DNA of 64,000 bases, taken from Luscinia megarhynchos. Lineage: Eukaryota > Chordata > Aves > Passeriformes > Turdidae. Position 1 is the stretch's first letter. Every line of letters begins with the position of its first letter. Position numbers and translations under genes: made by a program. The notes under the pieces are model-generated. The model was not told where the DNA came from. It searched no databases and saw only the letters and a program-made list of their open reading frames with translations. Location of the stretch: assembly GCA_034336665.1 (NCBI GenBank), contig CM067592.1, positions 46,219,761-46,283,760 of the forward strand, in the 5' to 3' direction. Below are positions 24,901-36,900 of this stretch, piece after piece.

Positions 24901-27900
24901 AAAGTTTCCTTGGCTGGTCATGTAAATGAATTCCTCACTCCTGTTCATGGACACATGGGACATTCTTATCAATTCCTCTTAGTCTAGGATGACATTGTCT
25001 GCCAAGATGGCATGCTCTGATTTTTTTTGTCTGTGTGACTTGATACTTTGGTCTCCTGACCATGTATCAAAGCTTTTGCAAAGCTTTGATAAGTTTTTTG
25101 TTTGGTTCTATTTTTAACTGAACTCCTTTCTTCTTCTGTGGTACAATGGGCACAGTAAGATTCCTCATATCAGAGGGGACAAGTATAGGTGTTCTCTGTC
25201 AGGAATCATTGAAGGCATCTTTGGTTCTTCTAGATTTTGCTGCCAGCCGTGTTTATTGTCTCTTACATCAAACAGACTAGCAGAGATGCCCAAGAACTTT
25301 GCTTTCTTGTGTCTTATTCTTGCAGAAAGTATTTCTATTTTGGTTTTTCACTGATAGAGAATAATTTAGTCATGCTACCAGGAATGTGTGAGGGTTCTCT
25401 AACATGATTAATATTTTTTTATACCTGTGAAAACTATTTCCTTTGTGTCATGCTAGTGTTCATGGAAGTTGACCAAGACCTATTTCCAAGAACGTTTTCA
25501 CAGACTCTTTTGGCACCAGCCTAGACAATGTAATGCCGAACAAGTGTATGGAAATGCTCTTATATAGTTTATTTCCTGACTCTTAACTCAGATCATCATG
25601 TGGCAATTTGGGCTAAGTGTGATGAGGTATACATAGGACAAAATACATGATCCTAGATACAGCAAAGGCCGTTTGATTTTTTTTTTCAATGTATTGTAAC
25701 TCAGTGTTTGTTTCTTGCTAATGTTATCTTGATAGTGAGTGATATGTGTTATTCTTTTTCTATGATACAATACCTGAAGTCTTGTTCATTATGTTTTGGT
25801 TTTATATTGCTAAGGCAGAGCTGCAAAGAATTACTTGGGCAAGGTTTATAAAGTTCTGATGAGTATGGGCATTAGTCGGGTGGAGTAGTAGCAAGTAATT
25901 CAGCTGCTCCATGTTTTTTCATTGATCTGCTTTTGAAAATTACTTTGATCAGAATTGCTTCCTCTGATCAAAGAACTTCAAGGTGGAGCTACATAAACCT
26001 TAGTATTTTACTTGCTTTGGGACCAATCTCAATTTTACATAGATTCATACTAAGCAAGGGTTAGGTCAATCTAGGTTAAAACTGCAAAGCTTTAGGAAGC
26101 AGAATTTTATTATGAGTTCATAGCTACAGTTCTCAAACAGTACTTTCAATGTTGTGGCTTCAGACCATGTGACGTACTTATTCTTGAACTTAGCAAAGGG
26201 TGGATATGTAGAGACTGGCAAAACATCTAGTTCTGAGGGAGGCTAGGGGCATGGTTTGAAAGGGTCTAATCAATTCTATTGTGAAATTTATTACAAGACA
26301 AATTTATGCATGGTTTGAAAGGGTCTAATCAATTCTATTGTGAAATTTATTACAAGACAAATTTATTCCTTGATTTTAGAACTTTTGTAAAGAAAAATAA
26401 TTCCCTGAGCATGATAGCAGATAGCCTGCTTGACAGCACTGCCTGGCAAGTGTCCTCTTGTTTCTGAAGTATAGAATCAAATCTCCTTTCCCTCAGTAAA
26501 CTGAAACTTCTGTTTGTGATCTGCCTGCCTGTGGGAGGTTATTGTGCAAAAGATGCAAATTTCTGTGGGGTGTCACCATCTTCTGATCCTGCTGGGAGAG
26601 AGAGACTCTACTTCTTTGGAAGCCAGTCCAAGTTGTATTGCCTAGATTAAATATTTGCGTATTACTGATGTACTCATACATGTTTGGAACCCTTCAAAAC
26701 AGAAGAGGAAGCATACAGGAAATGCTAACCTGTAGTAACTGTCTCAAGATTAGCTCCGGGTGGATGTTCTCTTCAAAGTCTGTATAAAATGCATGTTATA
26801 AAAGTGAAGTTGGCAAACAATTTAGTATTAGAGATGCAAGATTATTAACTCATTTTTGTTTTCCAAGGTGGAGAAAATACACAGAGGTGATCCAATGGAT
26901 GGATTTCTTTATCCTGCCAAGAAAATACCACAAGTACCAAAAAGCGACACGGAGCAAGAAAAGGCATCTCAGAATGTTACTTCATCGAAAGCAGATCCTT
27001 TGTTAAAGCCAAATATGGAGACCACACCTGCATCACTCAGTAGCGAATTCAAGGCAAAAGTTGTTAGCATCTTGCTGAAGTATTCCAATGGTCTTTGGGC
27101 TCATGCACTTCCCAAAGTGTACCAAGACACTTACCAAGTAAAATTTCCTGAAGACATTCTAAATAATCTCGAGCTGCTGTCAGATATATGTGTTGTGGAC
27201 TATGTATCTGAAGTCCCTAGAAGGGCAATCCTCTATGCTAAACCCCAAAGATGCATTGATGAAAATCTGAATGTCACTGAGAAGGCCAAGAGGCATGATG
27301 CAATGAAGGCCACAGTTGAACAGCAGTATGAAGAATCCAAGGACCAGTATCTAGAAAACATAACTGTTCCTGCTCTAGTCATTCCGTCGGAAGGATCTGT
27401 GTCCATCATGGTGTTAGAATTGAAAAACACTAATGAGGTTCTAATTAGGCAAGTTTGTATTTTGGAATCTACCTTTTGTGCTTCATTATAAATCCAGATG
27501 TTCATAATATGTAGGTCTACCAGAAAAGAATAGATGAACAGGAGGTATCAGGACTTTATCATTTACTTATTTATTGCTAATGAAAATTAAGAATCTTTTG
27601 ATTGTGTGTTTAAATGGAAATTTTCTGAAACTTTTTCTGTCCTGAACCAATCACTTATATCATTAACTTTAGCTTGTCTGAGAATCAAGGCAGATTTAAC
27701 TGGCCATTGAAAGACTTTATAAAATAATCCCACTACAACACAAATAGTAGTATTCAGATACCACTATTGTGCTCATTAAAATACTTTTTACTTCTGTAAC
27801 TTACATTAACTAGGCGTGACTTGAGTGCACTCAGATTCCACTTATGGAAAGATGAGCTTTCATCCAGCAAAAAACTACTAGTGTTTCTTGATTTGGTTCC

Positions 27901-30900
27901 TTATCAGCATAGTCTAAGGGGACAGTGTAAGAAGTGGATTGTTGCATTGCATCTCTTACTTCCAGCCTGCTATGCACATGTGACTTAACTCTACAAAACT
28001 TTCCTCTGCACCTTCTAGTTCTGGCATCATTTAAAACTTACTGTACGTATGGAGTAATGATTCTTAGCTTTCTAGTCTGTTATTTTAAGGATGTTTCCAC
28101 TAAGTATTTGGATGAATGCTTGGAGTACCATGGATTAAAACACCATATGACACTGTTGAGCTGAGGGTGGTTATGAAAAATTTCTCTACAGAGCTGCAGT
28201 TCCCAAATTTTGAGCCATGTTTCTTGGACAGTACTGAAGTTTCTGTTTGTCAGCTCTGTGTAGGTATATGACGATCATTACTCTTGGTCCCAGTTACAAA
28301 AATTACTGCTCAAGGTTATCCATGTGCTTCATGGGCAAAGTCACTTATCCTGATATGATGAAACTAGCCCTGAAAGGGCTAGGGGTTTTTTACCATGACA
28401 AGAAAAGGTTATGTAGATGTATAGGGAGGAAACAGTGCATGGGCTTTTCTTTTCTTACATGTCCTGCCAGTCTTTTTCTGCTGATTCACACAAGAACTAT
28501 GTAGCAGCTGTTAGTTGATGTTGATTTTTGCAGGACCAGTAACATCAAGATTCCTAGTTCAGTCTCAGGGATGGAGTAATATCTCTTTGGCTAAGTTTTT
28601 TGTCTGAAACCTTTCACCTGCAATACAAATGAAGGCAAAGCTGAAAGGTGCTGGTTTTGGTGCTGTTTCTGTTTTGAGACATCAATTCTCAAAGAATTCT
28701 AATGTAGTCAGAATAAAAGTGAGGCGATAGAAACACTCCTAGATATTTGCTAGACATTTAGAGCAGAGTGTTTGAAGGCAGAGATGATACACTACTACAT
28801 TATTGCAGTTGAATTCTCACAAGAAATAATGAGTAAAATAGTGTGTGAGGCAGGAAATTCCAAAAGATTCTTCTGTTTTCTTCTGCAGTTGAGTTACTCC
28901 AACTGTCTATTAGGTATCTTTGTGAAACAAATGTCCAAGAAACTTTTAAGTAACACATATGTGGCTCTCACCCCACTTTATCTCCATTACAGAGTAGGTG
29001 AATGCTTGGACAGAAACAAAAATGCTGTTTCTAGGAAAATCACAGTTCCCTGGAATGTGGTCAAATTTAACATAATCTTTGTAGCAGAGTTATGATATCA
29101 TGTTATATTACAAAATCTGCACTGTCTCTGCGCATATGATCTACACTATGTGGTAGAACTGAGTATCACACTCTCTATGAACAAGCTGAAACAGTAGCTA
29201 CTATACCGGAGCATTCAGAACTTCCCATTTGGATTTTCCAGAAAGTTTATATACCTGATTTAAGACCTGTGTAACACAAACAGCACTAATACAAACCATT
29301 AAGTCCACAGCCAAATATCAGAATAAATCTGGAATATGAGAATAAACAGTACTTAGTTTAACAGCTAATTTTTAAAGATATTTGGATGTTTTGGTTTGGA
29401 TTTTTGGTTTAGTGAAAACCAGATTAAGACGGCGTTTGTTAGTGACAGAGTAACTTTTTTTCTAAAAAGAGTTTGGACATTAATATCTTAGAAAATGTAT
29501 ATCATGTATTCATATGTGCATTTAAACGTTCTTACGTTTTTATTCAACTTTTTTGAAGTTGCATCCCAACTCTTGTTGTGTTTTTTTGTGAAATATTGTA
29601 GGTATGTGGGCAAAGATTATTCTTCTGCCCAGGAACAAATGGAAGATGAAATGAAAGCATACTACAATCAGAACAGTACAGTGTCACCAGCTCAGTCTCT
29701 GAGTGTTGGGCAACTTGTTGCAGTCCATGCTGAGGAGGAAGCTTGGTTGCGTGCACGGATAATTTCTCTAGAAGACCACAGAGTAAAGGCAAGCAATTAC
29801 CTCTTCTGGCACTTGGAGAAAGAATTGAGACAAGCTTGTTTTTTAGATACACAGTCAATTCTTAAACATGCTACACTAGTATTCTTTCTTTCCTTGCCCT
29901 GAAGTCCTTCTGTTTTTGGGTATGTGAGAAATTAAGACCTTGTAGAATTTATATGATCGACAAAATTAAATGATCTTTCAGGTTTTTCTCATTAATAGTT
30001 TGTGTCTGGGAGTTTTGGTTTTGGTTTTAAAAGGGGCTGGGCCCTATAGCACTTTTGTACAGAAAATATACCTTTGATAGGAGGAATAGTGTGAGAAGGA
30101 CACAGGAAGGGAAAGGAAAGAGTAACATTCAGATCTTGTCTGAAGTCATGTACTGATGTATCTCTAATGTGCACTAAATATCCAAAAAAAAGGAAAGTAT
30201 ACTTTCCCCTTTCAGGCAGATCTGGTGTTTTGGGAGTTATGTCTCATGCATTTTAGTTAAACCACACTGATATTATTTAATTCCTCTGTTAAACTTTTCC
30301 TGTGCCAATAGATTGCCATCTGCAGTGAAATAAGCAGTTTCCATACTAGTTTCCTGCATTGACTGTGGTATTTATATCAAAGTAAAGACAAGCTTAAATC
30401 AAAAATATTCTCTTAATGTTGTAGAAAAAATAGGCAAAAGTTAAAATGGCACCTAAGTGGTATTTGACTTTTCAACATTTCAAAATTTTATAAATAAATA
30501 ATGAGACTTTATTACCTTTCTTCATGTAGTTTGACATAATATAGGCTAAATTCTTCCAGCAGTGATCCTTTTTGAAGTTGAAATTCTGTAGAACAGTTGG
30601 AGAGGATAGTTTTGTAGAGATCTTGAGAAGAAGGCTTTCCCTGAAAACATGAGATTAATGGTACTAAACTGGCAAAAAGTAATTTGTCTGTGGCTGTATA
30701 GAGAATGCGGTAGTGGAATACGTTCTCCCTAGACTCAAGGAAACATATTTATAATTATATTAGTGATCTCGTGCTTTTAATTCCCTTTTCCATTGTCAGG
30801 TATACTATGTTGATCATGGCTTCACTGAGTTTGTTGAAAGCAGCAGTGTGTGCAGACTACAGAAACAGTTCAGATCACTTCCTTTTCAAGCTGCAAAATG

Positions 30901-33900
30901 TAAACTGGCAGGTAAGAGAAAGCCAGTGCTGCCTGCACACATGCTTGCTGCTATGCTTATGTTGGCACAGCTTATGGATTGAAGCCTCTGTGAGTCTTGT
31001 TTGTAATAGTTCTGTATGTGTTTGAAGATTTTGTTCAGCTCAGCTAGTCTAAGCAGACATGGGTATGCATGGAAAGAAGGAAAAGGAAGGAAGAAAGGAT
31101 ATGAAGAAAATTTTTACAGAGAATCCTTGATATTAGAAGACAGTTTTATCCTGTACCACGATAATGGAGCTTAATTGTTTCTGCACTTAACATGAATGTC
31201 TTTGTCCCTTTAGTATATGTGAGCCTAAAGAAATAAAAGGAAATGTTTAAAGTACAGGAAACATGTTGTGTAAAGCACATGTGTTGTGTGTACACCAGCA
31301 CAACATATTTTTCCATAGATGAGGTATGTCTGTTTTAGCCAGATTAGGCAGTATTTCTAAACGTGAGCCTATTTAATTATTTTGAAGTGATACTTCCCCT
31401 TTCAGTACTTGCATACTTGCAGACTTCCTGGACTCTGCTGGAATTTATTTACCTTTCTAAAACTTGTAGGCCTTTTTAACCTTTTAAAAATATTAAATTT
31501 TAAGTATGTGAAATTGCTGTGAATGAGCTTGGCTTTTTTTTGGTTGGTTGGTTGGTTGGTTTTTTGATACTTGGATGCATTCCATTCTTTTCTACACATT
31601 TCCCTCAACTCTTTTTGAGGAAGATCTTTTTCTTTTCTATTCTGCCCTGCCCCCAAAGATGGCTTTCTTTGATAAAAAGGTAGAAATTAAGTAGATTGCA
31701 AGTAGCAGGGGTGCAGTACAACTTCTGTACACAAAAAAGTATGGTTTATCTTACAGGACTGGAAGCCTTCTGTGATGATCCTGTCCTAGTAAAGGCTGTG
31801 GAATCACAGACATGCTTCAAGATATTTGCTGTGGAAATACTGGAAAAGAATGATACTCCTCTTCTTGTTCTGTATGACACTTCTGGAGAAGATGATATCA
31901 ACATCAATGCTACTTGTCTGAAGGCATTGTATGACAAGTCCCTTGAACTGCACCTACAGGTACCATTGTCCTGTTTCCTCCTTAATCATTAAAAATCATT
32001 GACTGCTGATGGACAAAAACAGTAGTCGTAAATTTGCTAAATTTTGTGTTTGGTTTCTTTCTCCCTTTCTTGTCAAACTCCAACTGTTGCAGGTAGACGC
32101 ACTATATACTAATGTCAGAGTAACCAGTGTTTCCTCTGATGGGAGCCTGTATTGTCAAGTGCCATCCAAAGGCTTGTCTAGACTTTCTGAAATACTGCAG
32201 AAACTAGAAGACTACTTTCTTTACAAGGTAAGTACTGTGGTGAGACAAGTGGTGAAGTCATGCAGCATTTCTCCAGAGAGTACCAATAATTTTCCTTGCA
32301 CATAAGTTCAAGTTTCTATAGTAGCTATAGACTATTCAAAAATACTAAAAATTCTCAGTCTAGTTTGGGGTTTTTTCTTTTGATGCTTTCTTTTTCACAG
32401 ACACTCTCTAAGGCTTCAGTAACTACTTGAAACTTTCCTTGAATAGTTAGAATAGTAATAACAGTATGGCTCTTAATGGCAAGCTTCCAAACTGCATGAG
32501 ATTGGTTTAAAGCCTGTGGAGATACTGCCTTTATTTTTCCTGGAAATTTTACATTATGAAGTTGAGGTGCATAAAGAGCTAGGTCTGTACAAAGTGGCAG
32601 TAAAAGCAGCATAATCAAGGTCTGTTCTTCTTAACATGGCTTGTTTGGAGATTCAGATCTGATATATGTGATTCTGCATATCTTGTCCTTACATCCTTAG
32701 CTTTTGAATGTTGTGTCTAGTATCAACATCAAAGGGATGTATAGGAGACATTTTGAAAAGTCTTAAGTTGCTATAAAATAGGCATGTGGCTGAGAAGTCA
32801 GACATTCCACCAGCCATTTACAGACACATGCAATAATCCTTATCAGACTCAAGAGAGTTTAGGTCAAAGAGAAGAAATATAAAGAGAATCTGATTTGTAA
32901 GAATTAAGAGAATCAATTTTGTAATTCAGCTGAACCTGACAAAATCAAATCAGGCAATGCCGATCCTTGGAGGTCCTGTTAAAACGACTGCTTGTGAAAC
33001 TACTCTGTGAAAGTGTTTTAGGTGTAGAAGTTGAGCTTTAGACCTGTTGTGCAACCATCTGGATGCATTATACTGAACGTGTTTCATTTGTCAGATTCCG
33101 TTTCCAGCAAGCTAAACACTGAATGAAAGTGTATAAACCGTAAAATATTTAGTAACATCAAGACACAAAGGAAGGCAGCCATGTAGGTATTTCAAGAGTA
33201 TTTGAATGGAGTATTTCAAGAGTATTTGGTACTCTTTGGAGAGAGTACTTGTTATTTTCTTGCTGCTATCAAAGAGATTGTTTTCAGATTCTTTTAATAT
33301 CAGGCTTTGCCGCTTATCTGGAGGGTTTTAACTCATTTTGCCCAAGAATTTAAACCTAGTAAGATGTTGATTGTTCTTCAAATGTATTTTTTCCATATTT
33401 TTTATAGTGTAACCATTGTCTTGCTATGTTATTTAGGATTGTCATGGTGACTGTCATCCCTAGGAGCCTTTCATTTGAGTTGGCAGTAAATTTCATTGTT
33501 ATATATCTCAGAAATTATGTGTTACAGAATATAAGCAAGGAGGTTCTTCACTTGTCTGTCATAGCTCTTAACTGCCCTTGATTTTCAAGTCAAGTAACTG
33601 TAAGTGACTTCCTAGTCTGTTTCCAAATGTGGCTTTTTACACTGGCACTTTGTGTTCTCTCAATTTCCCTGTAAGATACAGAGCTTGGGATTAAAAGATT
33701 TACCAATTGAGGAAGCTTAAAGCAAAGTGATAAGAAGTGCTTCTAAAGCTGGAAAGATACTTTTTATTTGAAACAGAGCTTTTGCTTCTCAGTACTGTTT
33801 ATGCCATGTGTTGCTTTTGAAATTGTTAGTTGAGTGCCAGATAGTAATAGCTCCATGCTTTCTGACTTCTGTTTTTGTATTTGCAGCAGACATCTGAGTT

Positions 33901-36900
33901 CAATGTATTGCTACCTTTCTGTGGCAAAATCTGCTTGTTTCCTTCCAAAGGAAAATGGGCACGTGTAGAGGTAAGAAGTATTCAAAAAGTTGCTAGAGTT
34001 TGCCCGCATAGAAATGTCTCTTCTTTTTGTTCAACTCAATCTGAATGTTTAGTTTCCATGAAATACTTCATAATGTGTGTGTCACTGTTGGGTTTTTAAC
34101 CTTAAAATTTGCCCTTGCTTTCTTCTTTCAGATAAAAATCATTCACACTAGACGGGCACTTGATGTGCAGTTTATGGATAGTGGAACAGTTGCAACTGTA
34201 AAAGTATCAGAACTCAAAGAAATCCCACCACAGTTCCTGAGAGAAGTAATTGCAATACCTCCTCAGGTAAAAAGACATGTTAAAGTTAACCTGTATTCAG
34301 TCTCTTGGCTGTGTTTGTAGTGCTGTTACTTCAAGGTTTATATACTGAAATTCTGCTTCGTTTCACAGCATTCAACATTGCAGTGTTTTTTATTGTGCTT
34401 CTTTGCCTGAAATAAATCACAATATAGTCCTATGAGTCGGTGGACATCATGCTACTGGATTTGCATTTTGCTCTGTCTCTTTCTGTTTGTCATTCATGAT
34501 TGACTCTGTCAGCATTATTCCCTGATTTGGAACTTATGGACCATCTTTCGTATTACTAAATAATACCTTGCATACTTAATTATGTTCTTAGGCTATAAAA
34601 TGCTGTCTGGCAGATCTGCCTCCTAACACTGGCATGTGGACTCCAGATGCTGTACTGTGGCTGAGAGATGCTGTAATAAATTGTCCTGAATTTAGCATGA
34701 AGGTAAGTAGTCAAAATGCCAATGAGACCTGAAATCACATAGGCATGTGAAAAGAGCCTTGGAAGAACAACTTTAAAAGCTTAGCAACTCAGCAAATGGG
34801 TTTTTGTAGCAGAAGTGTAGAAGTTTGTAACCAGCTAAAGGACATAAACTCTATACAAGTTCTTTTCTTAAGAAATTTGTCATAAAAAACTTGTTACTTG
34901 CTTTAGCCTGTTAGAATCTTCTCTTTCCCCGTCTGCTGTGAATTTAGCAGCTTTCACAGCAGTTTTTCATATTTTGCTAAGTCTAAGTCCAAGTATGCAG
35001 TTAGTTTTTTCGCAACTGATAAGAAAGAAACACAGTTGTCATGTTTCAGCACATAGAAATATGCAACTTCTGAGTTAATCTTGAATTACTTTTATGCCTC
35101 TTGGGAGCAAAACTGTTTCTCCTTCTAATATTTGAAAGCAGTTTTATTCTTGTTTGCTTTTCCTAAATGACTTTATTTTAGTATATGCATTATATACTTA
35201 GCATTTTTCTTATCTTTGAGATAAAATTATTTCCATTTGCAATGTATCCTAACCACATTAACTAATTGAAAATACCCTCCTAAACAAAGTCTATTACTAA
35301 CTACAGAATAAACAACAATAATTTCCTCTTAACTTTTTGATTCCAGCTACTGTCAGACACTTTGAAAAAGTGCTTTGTAGCTTTACATAACCTTTTTGCT
35401 TGCTTTAGTCTAGACCTCTACTCTGACACTTACACCTATTGCCCCTGGCTTTACTAGACATCCTCTTACAAGAGAGTTTGAGTTTGGTGCTAATTTTTGT
35501 TGTATTAAATAACAGACAGCGGATGTATACTTTATTTGCAGAAATTTTTTATTCTTGGCTGGGAACATCAACAGAAGAATCACTAAAGAGAGGTTGCATA
35601 CTTTGTCAAACTAAAATTTAAGTGCTTTACTATTAATAATGTTAGCATATCTGAGGATAAATATGAATATTTTTATGTCAGTGTCTGAAAATGATGCATG
35701 GGAGAAACCTAGAAGCTTTTTTCATCTTTTTTTTTTCATCTAATTTAGCAGGCCTCATTTCCCTTAATGACAGGAAGATAGTGTAAAGAGTTAGCTGTTA
35801 TTATTTAATATTTTTTTTAGATCTTTGTGGACACTGCTGTTCTGAAAACTAGAACTGGGCACACAGTACTGAGATTGAACCTGTTGGATGGAACAAAATT
35901 CAAGTTTTTTGTTTGCTTTAAATTAGTGGAATAGCTGCAGGTGCTTTTTATCTTTTTATCTGCTGTGAACAGCTTATTACCCACAACTTCTTTAATATCT
36001 TTGGGAGAACACAGAAAATGTTTCTGGGCATAAATGCAATGAACTGTTGCTTCTGTAGTCTTCTGTACAAAATCAGATGTGCCTTTAATAGTTACTAACT
36101 GGTTTTAAATGGTGTTTTGTGTTCCAAGGTGATTAAGCAGGATGCTTCAAAAGGAATTGCACACATTTACTTGTTTGCTCCAGAGAATTTCCCAGACATG
36201 GATCGTAGCATCAATAGACAAATCAAAAATGCAGACTTGTGGAAGCATCAGAAAGATGTTTTCTTGAGTGTGGCACCCAGTGGGACTAGCTCCACAAAAG
36301 CTATAGGCGATGCTGTTTCAGCTCTACAGTTATCTAGTGGGAAGCTGGAGAAGAGTTTCCCTGATTCAGGCAGAGAACCTGGCAGTGCAGTGTCCGCCCT
36401 TGATATGCCTCCTCCTCTACCCTTGCCAAAGCCTGGTGACCTCATGGATATCTATGTCTCGGTGGCCTGCCATCCCGGTCATTTCATTGTCCAGCCTTGG
36501 AATGAGCTAAACAATCTATATGCCCTAATGGAAGAAATGATCTTGTACTATAGCAGGGCAGAAGAGAAACCTGTGAACATTGAAAAAAACAAGCTGTATG
36601 CAGCTAAAATTGGAGATGAGTAAGTAGATGTTAAATTACTTAAAATCTGAAAGCAAGCTTAACTCTGCTAAGCTAGGCAAGCCTGGCTTTGCTTAGTCTG
36701 CATTGTTAACGAGGTAGCAGATGTCCAATGATATCTGAGAGATTAAGGGGGTAAATGAGGTGGCACTCTCTTCATGCTTACAGATTGTAGCTGGGGTAGT
36801 TGACTTTTATTCAGCTAAGTCCAGATTTGGGAAGCCTGAGACATGTTGGTTAAGATCTTTTGGTTGTGCATTATTTTTCTAGTGCTTTGGCAGTGTGTGA

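Larger units (their letters stand above)
13212..26867 (+). other. TDRD7: Largest TDRD7 intron (13.7 kb)
   Basis: Starts GTAAGT and ends TTCCAAG. It separates the LOTUS 2 exon from the LOTUS 3 exon. It contains CR1 copies (16660-16960, 17350-18960, 21285-21480, 22970-24200 on the minus strand and 24380-24490 on the plus strand), three short perfect hairpins, an (AAAC)n run and a 59-bp tandem duplication. No exon-like open segment matching TDRD7 was found inside it. Confidence 0.85.
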
